From Rhizoctonia solani (Eukaryota; Basidiomycota; Agaricomycetes; Cantharellales; Ceratobasidiaceae), in NCBI RefSeq assembly GCF_016906535.1, contig NC_057381.1:682001-746000 (forward strand): a stretch of 64,000 nucleotides of DNA, in the 5' to 3' direction. Every line of letters begins with the position of its first letter. The stretch's first letter is position 1. This document shows, one piece after another, positions 35,678 through 45,780 of the stretch. The translations under genes were made by a program, and so were the position numbers. A model generated the notes under the pieces. The model ran no database searches, was not told the DNA's origin, and saw only the letters and a program-made list of their open reading frames with translations.

Positions 35678-35707
35678 GAACTCTCCATACCTTTTGGGTA
35701 CACGGTG
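35678..35707 (-). repeat. Right terminal inverted repeat of the CACTA-like element
   Basis: Reverse complement begins CACCGTGTACCC. It is followed outward by GCC at 35708-35710, matching GCC at 29061-29063. Confidence 0.75.
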
Positions 35708-35857
35708 GCCATAAGGGCATGATAAGCAATGTGTCCTAAGGACGGGGGTGGGGCAGCCATAAGGGCGTATAGAACAGTGTAAGGATGTATGGAAACAGGC
35801 ATAGGGCCCTACAGAGGATGAGCAGTTGCTGGCAGATCTCCTCAGCAAAACTGCTTT

Positions 35858-36567
35858 TGTTGTAACACAGGGGTTTGGTAATGGTGTATTAACACACCAA
35901 TAACATGCCATTACACAAATACACATGATAACGCTGATGTGATATACAGTTAAACACCATGTATGTTGTACGCCAACTGTAAGGTTGGGTACACGCTAGT
36001 GGCAGGCGCTTGAGGCCGTACTACTACACTTACTTATGTAAACTGACTATCTAAGGCTATACTAATACCACTTATGGCGGTCTACTGCTTCTATACTACT
36101 TCAAGGGGGCCTTAGGCCTGGGAGGTGTGGTAGGTGTATAAAAAGGGGTAAGTGACTTAATGCTACTGGGGCCGGCTACTTAGCTGGCTGGCTACCTTCT
36201 CTAATGAGTAAGAGGCAAGGTAAAATCAACTTGGGTTCTCCAAGCAATTTACCTGCCGTATATATAGAAGAGAGCGCACTATCTACATGGTCTGTGCGCG
36301 TGAGAAAGGAAGTACATATGTGAAATGAGAATTGTGCTGCGGACTGCGCAGAAGTGTGGATTACTCCTAAGCGCTCTTGGCACGGCATCTTGGCGCGGCA
36401 TCTTGGCATAATAAGCGCCGAGATCACGTGATCAAAAAACAAAAGATATCAAGTCCGTAAAAAATACTAAAATAATAGAAAAATTGTGCGATTCCAGTGG
36501 TATTGATAAGGAGGTTATGACAATGTAACACCAATTACACCATTACCAAACCCCTGATGTTACAACA
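35858..36567. mobile_element. 710-bp MITE-like element with 31-32 bp terminal inverted repeats
   Basis: Left repeat 35858-35888 begins TGTTGTAACACAGGGG. Right repeat 36536-36567 is its reverse complement with a single extra base (TGTTGTAACATCAGGGG). The interior has no coding potential that I can identify. No clear target duplication is visible beside the repeats, so the exact ends are uncertain. Confidence 0.6.
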
Positions 36568-36599
36568 CCCCAATTACATGTAATCACATGTTATTCCAC

Positions 36600-37475
36600 C
36601 CCACATATTTTGCTGAGTCTACACTTCCTGATCCCCAACTTCAGTATGAACTCAGATACTGCCTCCAGTCCCAGCAGTGTTCCAAAAATCTCCTCCCAGG
36701 AGTGTTCTGGCAATGCTTCAGTGATGATGTGTCTGAATCCCTCTGTATCCAGACAGAAACATGAGCAGGTGCTTGGGCGTTTGTGCTGGTTTGCCGCATG
36801 AGCATTGTGGGTCAATGTGTGGATGGAAACAAGCGCTGTATGCCCCATAGAAGCCATGTCCAGTGAGGAATTGGACTAATTGGCATTGTACGTTGCAGGG
36901 GTATGTGGGGCAGTTGAGATGGGGTGCAGTTTGAGGGCTGGGGTTGTGGGATGAAGGTTCCCAAGTCTGGGCAAGCAGTTATGTGTTCTGCCCAGACTTT
37001 CTTCCAGTCTCTAGTGGTTTGTTTTGTAGCATTGTCTTAGCCCATGTGATTGTTCTGTTGAATGTGGGGGTGGGTTGGAGCGTCTTGCTCCCCTTTGCTA
37101 GTTCATCTGCAAGTTTGTTCCTGGTTATCTTGGAGTGACTGGGTAGCCATTTGACGGTGATGTGATGGTTTGGGTCTTTCTCTAGGAAACGTCAGGCGTA
37201 TTGATGAAATAATCTGGCGGCGTATTGTGCAGGGTGTCTCTGGAGTGACAATATGGCTTTGACCGCCGCCTGATTGTTGCAGTAGATGATGATTTGCTTG
37301 GCTTGAACTTGCTTGGCTAACAACACGGATTTGTTAAGGCATAGGGCAATACCTAGCATTTCCGCGTCATAGATGTTGGCTTGAGGGCCAATGCTGTGAG
37401 AATGTCTGGCTAGGATTTTGTGACTGTATTTGACAACAAAGCCTAGGCCAACTTTGGGGACGCCATTGAGTGATC
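36600..37475 (-). mobile_element. LINE fragment: RNase H domain and 3' end
   Basis: Read on the minus strand, the sequence shows a degenerate RNase H domain of the kind found after reverse transcriptase in non-LTR elements: YDAEMLGIALCLNKS, then YCNNQAAVKAILSLQRHPAQ, then KWLPSHSKITRNKLADELAK. A later region has CSCGKPAQTPKHLL, like the family's C-terminal zinc-binding motif. Stops and frame changes are present, so it is dead. No reverse transcriptase domain lies upstream; the fragment is cut about 10 bp before the hairpin at 37484. Confidence 0.7.
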
Positions 37476-37483
37476 CGGCGTGA

Positions 37484-37652
37484 CAGGACCCCCAATTATT
37501 GTGGGGGAGGCATCATCCAGTTTCTGGCCATTGGCGCTTATTTTCAGCCAATCAGATCACAGGATTCCAGGATTCTTGATGCTGATTGGCTGAAAATAAG
37601 CGCCAATGGCCAGAAACTGGATGATGCCTCCCCCACAATATTGGGGGTCCTG
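37484..37652. repeat. Near-perfect 71-bp inverted repeat (hairpin, MITE-like)
   Basis: Arms 37484-37555 and 37582-37652 are reverse complements except for one extra T in the left arm (CCCCCAATTATTGTGGGGG against CCCCCAATATTGTGGGGG). The loop is 26 bp. So little divergence in a 140-bp palindrome suggests recent origin. It lies between the LINE fragment and a small coiled-coil gene. Confidence 0.9.
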
Positions 37653-37665
37653 GCGCTTTTCCACC

Positions 37666-38101
37666 TCAAACTCTCTTCTCTTCTTCGAGCTTTAGGCTCA
37701 TCACAGACAACTCATCGATCGCCTTACAGTGCTTGCGGAACCAGGCTAGCCTTCCTCGTCACCATCATAAGTAGCCTCCATAGCTACAATGAACTCCTCG
37801 TGAAGCTTCTGCCCTTTGGCTAGCTTTGCCTCAGCCTCCTTGGCTTCGCGCGCCATCCGCCTCTCCATTTCGCGCAACTCGCGCAGCTCCGCCTCTCGTG
37901 GGTCAATAAAGTTATCTAGAGCCGAAGTTACGCATAATTCACTGTATGATCAATTAATTCACATTCTAAGAGCTCTCCCGATGGAAGGCGCAAACGGAGA
38001 GAGAGAGAGAGAGAGTCGGAGCACGCAGAACAGACTTGGAGGTAATGAGCACACCAAAGACAAAAGAAACGATAACGAGTACTCACCCCTTGTTCCGACA
38101 T
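37666..38101 (-). CDS. Small coiled-coil protein, unrecognised, frame uncertain
   Basis: Starts MSEQG, followed by a GT-AG intron of about 170 nt that contains a (GA)n run near 37998-38015. The main exon encodes a highly charged helix (REAELRELREMERRMAREAK, then GQKLHEEFIVAMEATYDGDE). A one-base slip after DGDEEG would continue into LAWFRKHCKAIDELSVM and end at 37666-37668. About 90 residues in all. The position beside the hairpin and LINE fragment suggests a repeat-associated gene, but I know of no family. Confidence 0.4.
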
Positions 38102-38875
38102 CTTTACGAGAGTTGTAATGAGGTGGTGGAGAAGATAGGGGAGCCGCAGGGCAACTCTAGCATTTTATAGACTTGTGCATTGTATAAATCACAATGTCAG
38201 TAGATCATGTCACCAAGAACGTCGACGATCACAATGCCATGAGTGACAAGAAGTTGGCTTTGATAGAAGACCAATACTTGCACATCAGGCGCTTCCGCTT
38301 TTGGGCTCCATCCTATAATGCTCATGTGTTAACTATATCCATGTTTGATTGCCTCCAAAATGGGATCCGGCACCCTTTGAGAAACAGCTTGCTTGCAAAT
38401 CGGTACATCAAGGATTCACGCAGTCGGGATTATTGCTCCCCCGAGCTGAGATTGAATGGTAGCGCATCAGCACTTTTCACCTAATGTATGCGTTATGGAT
38501 TAAGAGCATATGTACAAAAGTAGAAACGGGAGTGCATGCCACAGCTATCTCGCGTACCGGCGCGCAAGACTCCCGCGTGATCGTGATTCGAGTCAAGAAC
38601 CAAGACGCCGGTTTTGGGTGATTCACCCAACGCGAGCATCAATCCTAAGAAGCATCGGTCACAGTTCTGTTGATCATTGAACGCATCCCCGTCAAAGTCA
38701 CATTTGTCACTGGGCACCTCCACGGTGCTTATTCCCCCTGTTAGTGCTCAATCCTACTAATCGTCCTCCTCCTGTTTACTACTCCCAATTATCCATCGAC
38801 CCCTCCTACGTGATTACCATAACTTCGGTCTCACTGCGTGCATGAATGTCTCCGGGGTGTCGTGATCACCTGTCT

Positions 38876-39060
38876 CTCTACGGGGTCCCGAAAATCTCTG
38901 GGACTCGCTAGCATTCGGAGCGTTTGGTATGACGCTCGGAAGTGCTCGTGGAGTGCTCCCAAGTGCTCGCCGAGCAATCCGGATCCGTCGGATCCTAACG
39001 AGGAGGCTCCCAAAACCCGAGCACTCCAGAGCGCTCCCGGGTTTTTGGGGCCCCGTAGAG
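38876..39060. mobile_element. 185-bp palindromic MITE-like element
   Basis: Ends are inverted repeats: CTCTACGGGGTCCCGAAAA on the left and the complement of CTCTACGGGGCCCCAAAAA on the right. Interior sequence is GC-rich with further internal symmetry (GAGTGCTC motifs). Flanking target duplication is not obvious. Confidence 0.55.
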
Positions 39061-39449
39061 TACCTAGCATTCATCCCGTCACTTCTCGTCTTTTTTGAAG
39101 CGTCTACGTAAACTGAGCCCCGTAAACCCAAGAGCTTCAATCTCTGTGTATATTGACCTACTATATTGATCGATGGGCCAATAGTGCATTACAGCTGCTG
39201 CCACCACTGACAGTATCATCGCGTTATTGCCCAGCTTGGCTAGCAAGGTCATAGATTAGACCCAGTGATGGTACGTAAAATCGCTTATATATTATGCTTA
39301 GTTCTATGCACCAACTGTGACCACACTTGTAGTTTTCGACAGTTCATTTTTAACCTACTCGAACCTGCAGCCGGCGCGTGTTAAAGGATAGTCAGCACAA
39401 GCTGGCCGGTCAGGAGCACACCTTGTTCTCTCAAACCCGCATCGTGAGG

Positions 39450-39845
39450 TTAAAGCTGCCTGATTTTAGCCCATGTGGAACTTAAATCAATCGAGACTTC
39501 GAAAGTAGAGTATTGACTCGACACGGTGCGTACGAGAAAGCGGTTGAGAAACGTAGATAAAGGAGTAATCAATGAAGAAATGGGCCGAGACCAAATAAAC
39601 ATGGAAAGGCTCGTCGCAATCCAGAGGAACATGATGAGTGGAGCTGGAAAAGAGCATAAATTATAAAATAAGATTGTCACTGTAATTAATTGACCTTGCG
39701 AATGTATGCGCGTTACTTGGTGTAGTAACTTTGCTGGTACGTACCGAATGTGGCACGGGCGACTTTTAGCGCCCTGTAAATACGTCAATGGGTCATATTT
39801 CGAGTGATCTTTTGGCGACAGAAATTGTAGCCAACATCTACGCAT
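39450..39845 (-). CDS. Unrecognised small membrane-associated protein
   Basis: A minus-strand two-exon model: an N-terminal exon containing ALKVARATF, a GT-AG intron of about 90 nt, then an exon with a hydrophobic segment (LIMFLWIATSLSMFIWSRPI) and a C-terminus ending WAKIRQL. The second exon stays open to its stop. No family recognised. The start codon is uncertain. It lies about 290 bp from the tRNA gene. Confidence 0.3.
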   Translation of the reverse strand: MRRCWLQFLSPKDHSKYDPLTYLQGAKSRPCHIRYVPAKLLHQVTRIHSQGQLITVTILFYNLCSFPAPLIMFLWIATSLSMFIWSRPISSLITPLSTFLNRFLVRTVSSQYSTFEVSIDLSSTWAKIRQL

Positions 39846-40124
39846 GGATGCTGGGAATGAACGGTTTAATGATGCATATATGTATGTAACATTGAATCCT
39901 TGCTAATCTTACAAGAAGTTACTGGGTCCTCTCTTACGGATGCCCCCATGATGCCTGATGTAGGATCGACATACAAAACAAAAAATAGAAATACAGTATA
40001 GTGTCATTTTTGTTACATAAAAAACAGCAAAGAGTGTGTCCTGAAGTCTGGGAAGTAATTTACGTGTGTATAAATACAAAATTCCGGTCGGTTGTATGAC
40101 ATGGGTCGATGCATGCGGGTTTAT

Positions 40125-40130
40125 AAAAAA
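40125..40130 (-). terminator. RNA polymerase III terminator (T6)
   Basis: Six T residues on the minus strand begin four bases after the discriminator base of the tRNA-Met gene. Confidence 0.75.
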
Positions 40131-40134
40131 TATG

Positions 40135-40243
40135 TGCTCCCTGTGAGGCTCGAACTCACGACCTTTGGATTGCGTAACCAAGATATTTGATTACTCATAC
40201 TCGAGATATGAGACCAACGCTCTACCAACTGAGCCAAGGAAGC
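40135..40243 (-). tRNA. tRNA-Met (CAT, elongator) with a 36-nt intron
   Basis: The minus strand folds as a cloverleaf: acceptor stem GCTTCCT/AGGGAGC, D-arm GCTCAGTTGGTAGAGC, anticodon loop CTCATAA, T-arm GTGAGTTCGAGCCTCAC, discriminator A. Exon 1 is 40207-40243 (37 nt), the intron 40171-40206, exon 2 40135-40170 (36 nt), giving a mature 73-nt body. The intron follows base 37, the canonical position. The match to eukaryotic elongator tRNA-Met, including the U31-U39 mismatch, separates it from initiator tRNA. Confidence 0.93.
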
Positions 40244-40354
40244 TTGAAACAACTTCGGAGCTATGCGTATATAATCATGTTGCCCTGCTGTGGCCAAGTA
40301 TCTGTGGCACATTAGATTTGGCTATGACTTACGTGCCTGACATTCACCACGCCC

Positions 40355-41614
40355 ATGCCGTTCGGGGAAATCATCATCGGCTCACCAGGGAGCGGGAAAT
40401 CGACATACGCGTTCGGGAAGCAGCAGGTCCGTTTCTCCCTGCTATCTACACAAAAATTATGATTTACCCCCTACCCCAGCTCTTGACAGCTCTCCAACGC
40501 CCAATCGCGGTTGTAAACCTCGACCCAGCCAACGATCACGTACCCTACAAATGTGACATAGACATTGCATCCCTCATCTCTCTCCAAGACGCCATGGATG
40601 AACATGGGCTGGGTCCTAACGGCGGGATGCTCTACTGCATGGAATACCTTGAGGCCAATTTTGACTGGCTTGAAGAGCAACTCCAATCTCAGAATCTGTT
40701 AAACGGGGACTCATACGTCGTGTTTGACGTTCCCGGACAAGTCGAGCTGAGCTCTGATCATGGGAGTTTGAAGAGCATCGTCGGAAAATTGGAGAAACTT
40801 GGGTTTCGGGTGCGTGTGTCTGTTTGATCGTTTTGAAGGAGGTTTTTTTTTGACGGTGCGAGGGATGGTAGGTTAGCTAGCTGCTGTACATTTATGCGAT
40901 GCGTACTATGTCACAGATGCTGCAAAATATGTTTCGGTGTTGTTGCTTTCGTTGAGGACGATGTTGCACATGGGACTACCTCATGTGAATGTTCTTTCCA
41001 AGTTGGACTTATTGTCGAGATATGGGGAATTGGGTAAGCAGTTCTCTCTCACTGCGTCTGTCGAAACTCATATCCTGTCAGACTTTAATCTCGACTTTTA
41101 TACCGAAGTTCAAGATCTATCGTACCTTCAGAACGTTCTATCCTCATCCCATCCTCGATTCTCGGCTCTGAACGAAGCAATATGTGGACTAGTCGAAGAC
41201 TTCAGTCTGGTTGCCTTTGAAACACTGGCAGTCGAAGTATGCCTTTGCTAGTCAAAAGAGCGCTCAGACTGACACCTTGGTAGGATAAGCAATCCATGTT
41301 ACATCTTACGCGAACTATCGATCGAATCCTTGGCTATGTATTTGTTCAAGCACCTCAAACCGATGGAAATGCGCCTCAAGGTATAGGAACACTCCGACCC
41401 AACCAAGATGCATTATTTACTTCGGCGATGGGAGCATTACCGGGTCATAGTATCCAGGGCATACAGGAGAGGTGCGTTATCCCCGTCTACGAATTCTCCC
41501 ACTAAAGTGCCCCAATAGATGGGTAGAAGCCGAGAAGAGTATGATGCGTGGGAGTCAAGGGAGTGGCGAAAGGAGGGAGAGGAGGCCACCCGACGCGAAG
41601 GTCAAAATAAATAG
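40355..41614 (+). CDS. GPN2: GPN-loop GTPase 2 (one-base loss near the 3' end)
   Basis: GTPase involved in assembly and nuclear import of RNA polymerases. Six exons: 40355-40426, 40480-40809, 40877-41033, 41082-41236, 41284-41471, 41519-41614. The P-loop GSPGSGKST is at residues 9-17. The family's Gly-Pro-Asn insert appears in HGLGPNGGMLYCME. YVVFDVPGQVEL is the G3 region and VLSKLDLLSRYG the G4. All exons but the last are in phase. In the last, one base is missing near 41531 (GCCGAGAAGAG), after which the family's YDAWESREWRKE tail reads in the other frame to a stop at 41612-41614. It converges with SUB1, only 35 bp away. Confidence 0.9.
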
Positions 41615-41649
41615 AATTAAGAGTGTACAACACGATTATAAGACATTGT

Positions 41650-42373
41650 TCAGTCTTCTTCTTCCTTTTCCTTTTCCTCTTCCTCTTCCTCTTCGCTTTC
41701 CGCTTTGCGAGCCTTCTTCTTGGACGCAGGCTTGGATTTCGAAGTAGGTTTGGATTCTTTGGGCTCTTTCGAGGACGAGGTTCTAGGAGAATGTGAGGAG
41801 TGTGGCATATGACGAATGTGAGCGACGTACTTGGTTGTGGTTTTAACAGTCCTAGTGGTTTTTATGGCTCTGGAGCTGCTCCCAACATTAAGTTCGTTCA
41901 GCGCTTGGGATATGGCCTCATGGGCATTTACAAGGCCCATAAACTAAGATTCGTTAGTCCTGGTGATGAAAGCGTGCTGCTCGGGCTTGCCTGTTCTTCT
42001 GATAATGAGATTCCCTTCTTACCAGGCTTCAACTCTCCGCTAGCCTTGTCCGTGTACATCTGCGTCATAACAATGAGATTGTGATCGAGCGACCATGAAT
42101 AGCGGGCCCACCTCACGGACATCTACCAGCTTTAATCCATTGAAGGATCGAACTGTCACGCGCCGTTTCCCGCTTATCTGGTGAACTGTTATGCGATACT
42201 TCAAGCTTCAACAATCAACTCACCTCGAAATAAGTATTCCCTTCCGCATCGGTGTGTTTATCTGGGATAGGGACAGTAACAGTACCGGAAGCAGGTTTTT
42301 TCTTGAGGACTGGAGCCTCCTCAGTGCTCGACTCTTCTCCAGATTCGTCTTTGCGAGTGCGCTTGGCAGGCAT
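41650..42373 (-). CDS. SUB1: Transcriptional coactivator SUB1/PC4
   Basis: Single-stranded-DNA-binding coactivator of RNA polymerase II. Four exons, complement of 42224-42373, 42112-42177, 41991-42059 and 41650-41943, give 192 residues in frame. The N-terminus is charged (KDESGEESSTEEAP). The PC4 fold follows: TYFEISGKRRVTVRSFNGLK, LVDVRE, then GELKPGKKGISLSEEQ. The last intron has a GC donor (GCAAGC) rather than GT. The C-terminal exon adds a Lys/Ser/Glu tail ending in an acidic run, absent from short PC4 proteins; an unrecognised intron there is possible. The start is 134 bp from the divergent CCT7 start. Confidence 0.88.
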
Positions 42374-42507
42374 GTTGAATGTGGCGGCGATATCGAGAAC
42401 GCGTGCTTGAGACCGGCGCTTAATGTAGGGTCCAAAGCTTATATGATACACATGATTTTAGATGCGCGTCGCGCACGAACCGTTCTTCACTCCGACGATA
42501 CATCACG

Positions 42508-44463
42508 ATGCAGCGAGGCCTACCTATGGTAAGTGACTTTATAAACAAAATCTAGCAAAGAACTCATATCTCAACAGCAACCGACTGTAATCCTTCTCAA
42601 AGAAGGTACAGACACGTCTCAGGGCAAAGGTCAATTGCTCTCCAATATCTCTGCATGTCTGGCAGTGGCCGACACGCTCTCTTCTACTCTGGGGCCTCGT
42701 GGAATGGACAAGCTGATTGTATCTGACCGAGGAGAGGCTGAAATTACTAACGACGGAGCGACTATTCTCAAATTGCTGGACATCGTACACCCGGCTGCTA
42801 AAACTCTCGTTGACATTGCACGCGCCCAGGATGCCGAAGTTGGTGATGGAACTACTAGTGTCGTACTCTTAGCTGCTCAGATCCTCAAAGAGTCGCGTTC
42901 ATATATTGAAGAGGGAGTGAGCCCACATATTATTATCAAGGGTTTGCGCAAAGCAGCACAATTGGTAAGCGCCGCGTTTGGCAGATTAATCGGTGCTGAT
43001 GTTCGTTTGCAGGCTATCGATCGTATCAAGGAAGTCCAAATCGTGATAGATAAATCGGACCCAGCGTAAGTCATTAAACCAATACAATATGTTCCTGAAC
43101 CCATTGTCCATAGTAAATACGACGACCTCCTCATCAAATGTGCATCAACCTCTATGTCTTCTAAACTTATTCACTCCCAAAAACCGTTCTTCTCTCGAAT
43201 GGTTGTCGATGCTGTCAAATGCTTGGACCAAAACGACCTTGATGAGAGTCTTATTGGTGTCAAAAAAGTCCCTGGCGGTGGTCTCCAAGATTCTCTCCTC
43301 GTTCGCGGCGTAGCTTTCAAAAAGACCTTTACCTATGCTGGCGCCGAACAGCAGCCAAAGATGTTCGCGAACCCCAAGATTGTTTGCCTTAATGTCGAAC
43401 TCGAGCTTAAAGCTGAAAAGGACAATGCGGAAGTCCGGGTCGAAGCAGTATCGGATTATCAAGCCATCGTCGACGCCGAATGGCAAATTATCTACGACAA
43501 ACTGGACCGGATCCACAAGACAGGAGCCCAGGTCGTTTTGTCTAAGCTTCCCATCGGAGACTTGGCGACTCAGTGGTTTGCGGATCGCGGAGTTTTCTGC
43601 GCGGGCCGTGTCCCTGCCGATGATCTCCGTCGCGTTACCCAGGCTGTTGGCGGCACAGTACAGAGCACCACTTCTGATATCCTTCCTGAAAACCTCGGGA
43701 CTTGCGGAAAGTTTGAGGAGAAGCAAATTGGGGGAGAGCGCTACAACATTTTCGAAGAGTGTCCCAAGGCCAAAACATGCACGCTAGTCCTTCGTGGTGG
43801 TGCAGAGCAATTTATCGAGGAAGTTGAACGTAGTCTGCACGATGCAATTATGGTTGTCCGCCGTGCTGTCAAAAACAGTGAAATTGTCGCTGGTGGAGGC
43901 GCTATAGAGGTAGGCGGTTTATGAATGTCCGGACGTGGCACTAATACAGGATAGATGGAACTGTCTGCGTACATCCGAGACGTATCCCGATCCCTACCCA
44001 ATAAGCATCAGCTCATCCTTGCTGCTTTCGCACGCGCTCTCGAAATTATTCCGAGGCAAATATGTGAAAACGCTGGCCTCGACTCCACCGACGTATTGAA
44101 CAAGCTACGCATGCGCCATGCAACCGGACGTAATTCCAAGGATCATCCTCAACTAAATGAGAATTTATGGGCTGGTGTTGATGTTGATAGCGACGAGGGC
44201 GTACGAGACAACCTGGCTGGATTCGTTTGGGAGCCTTCGTTGATCAAAATCAATGCGATTGGTAGTGCATGCGAGGCAGCATGTTTGATCCTTAGTGTTG
44301 ATGAGACTGTTAAGAATCCTCAGAGTGAACAAGTGAGTATCACAGCCACACACGCATTCGGTGTACTGAATGGAATGCATAGCCAAATCCTGGACCAAGG
44401 GCCCCACCAGGCGCAGCTCAGCGCGCGCTCCGTCCCCGTGGGCGGGGAGCGGGTCGTAGATGA
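42508..44463 (+). CDS. CCT7: T-complex protein 1 subunit eta (CCT7)
   Basis: Subunit of the cytosolic CCT/TRiC chaperonin that folds actin and tubulin. Six exons (42508-42528, 42578-42964, 43013-43065, 43114-43909, 43955-44332, 44383-44463) join to 571 residues without lesion. Group II chaperonin motifs: [58 protein letters not shown], and [15 protein letters not shown]. The eta-specific stretch [20 protein letters not shown] and C-terminal [15 protein letters not shown] separate it from other subunits. The intron at 42965-43012 is 48 nt and has no stop, so retention would add 16 residues; family alignment ([11 protein letters not shown]) says it is spliced. Confidence 0.96.
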
Positions 44464-45407
44464 TACTTAAAAGTATAATGTAACGATTTATTGTGGCTTG
44501 TATAATGCTAGTGGTTGAATGGTCACATTGTCCTCCAGTCCTGTTATTGCCCAAGGTGTCAAACCTATGCATACAACCACGTGATATTATTTACCAGCCT
44601 CGAATCGAAGTACCTGCCATTCTGGACTTGATGTAGCTTAATTCGTTGTGATTATGATTGATCGGCTCCCGCCCTGATCCACAACGTCAGCCAACTCAAA
44701 TTCAAGTCTACGTCTACGAAAACCACCACAATGGAAAAGCGAATTTAACCCTCGGTCTCCCTTTCAATTCAACAAAACCAGACACGACACGTTTTTTCAC
44801 CTGGTATCTTGGCTTACACAACCAGTGTCTAAAAACTCCCATCATTACCTAAAAGGTGGCCATCTCGTGGCAACGGATGGTCGAGCTAGAGTTGTAGCTA
44901 GGCTCAAACAAAGAGGTACGATGGTCAAATTGTAGCCAAGTGCAGTGGCAGAGGTGATTGTTGACTGGGTGCGATTGCACAAATGTAAAACTCACATTCG
45001 TTTTTACAACTTTTCAGCCATACTCCCAGAGCTCTGAAGGCTTGAGGGCACAACTTCTCCCACCCTCGACACGTTGATAAGAGCAACTTAAAATGATGTG
45101 AATCTTGCACTCTATGATCCCATGGGGGTCCGTTAGTCACTCGCGAACACAACTGGTGTCTCCAGCCTGATCGGCAAGCGAAGGACGATCGAAGAGAATC
45201 CTCGTTCAGAGGCTTGTGGTTCCGGCGGCGCGACTGCTAGTGTGAGATATATATATTATGTTGAACTCGCATAACACATAAGGAGAGCCACATGAGCGCT
45301 CTAGAAATAGCCACATTTTGAGCCATAGAGCGTCTTCATAACCGCTTTTTCAGCATACAGTCCCCTTGAGCAATGCGTACGCTCATCGACGACATCACTG
45401 ACCACAA
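44464..45407. other. Intergenic stretch
   Basis: CCT7 3' flank and AT-rich sequence. Short frames only. A CACGTG lies at 44577-44582. No gene supported. Confidence 0.35.
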
Positions 45408-45780
45408 CTACTCAACCCAGATTCGTGAACAATAAGGGCTTATACTCACAAGATGCCCAGAACTCCAGATAGCCAGAGCACACGTATTTTCGGCATCCTT
45501 CCTCGTCTTCTCGCACCTCTGAAACACATAATGCTTTTCCCCCATGACTAGGATAGCTTCAGCGTCGAGCTCTACTCAGAACGCTGGGATTACACATACT
45601 GATTGGCGTGACGATCCACAATGGCTTATGGGGGTGCCCACGTTGCTCAGCGTCATAAATGATAGGTATCTTCCGCGTATGAGCAAGATTGTTGACCATA
45701 CGGAGCGCCGCCCTATCACCCTCTTCAGGGTCAAGTGGAGGCGGTTGCCTTTGCGGACGGGTCAAGAATTGTGTGGCCAT
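45408..45780 (-). CDS. Small dsRNA-binding-motif protein (copy A)
   Basis: Two exons (complement of 45600-45780 and 45408-45547) give about 106 residues. After a proline-rich start the sequence fits a single double-stranded-RNA-binding motif: helix MVNNLAHTRKIPIIYDAEQ, the G-H-P-H turn, strand KPLWIVTPI, then KTRKDAENTCALAIW in place of the GxSKKxAxxxAAxxAL helix. The intron is phase 1 and interrupts the motif. Exon 1 is 181 nt, identical in length and phase to that of the paralogue at 57.0-57.4 kb. A GTGAGT just before the end could begin a third exon. Motif assignment is by pattern. Confidence 0.55.

Larger units (their letters stand above)
29064..35707. mobile_element. CACTA-like DNA transposon (Tnp2 type), about 6.64 kb
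   Basis: Terminal inverted repeats beginning CACCG bound the unit. Left: CACCGTATACCCCAAAGGTA from 29064. Right, read inwards on the minus strand from 35707: CACCGTGTACCCAAAAGGTA. Roughly 25 of the first 30 bases match. GCC immediately precedes the left end and immediately follows the right end, a 3-bp target duplication as expected for CACTA elements. Inside are a degenerate Tnp2-family transposase (+) and a divergent accessory gene (-). Subterminal short repeats of the TCCGAACCC type (left) and AATCCAACCCC type (right) occur at both ends. The conserved catalytic part upstream of FPVKAMHLVWINL was not found, so the copy looks non-autonomous. Confidence 0.8.

Noticed and set aside
35362..35926. 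Gly/Trp-rich and Cys-rich minus-strand frames at the CACTA right end
   Set aside because: They arise from translating the subterminal AATCCAACCCC repeats.
36600..37475. Plus-strand reading of the LINE fragment (for example the frame at 36944-37138)
   Set aside because: The minus strand gives ordered RNase H motifs; the plus strand gives nothing recognisable.
43145..43726. 193-codon minus-strand frame in CCT7
   Set aside because: Antisense to the main CCT7 exon.
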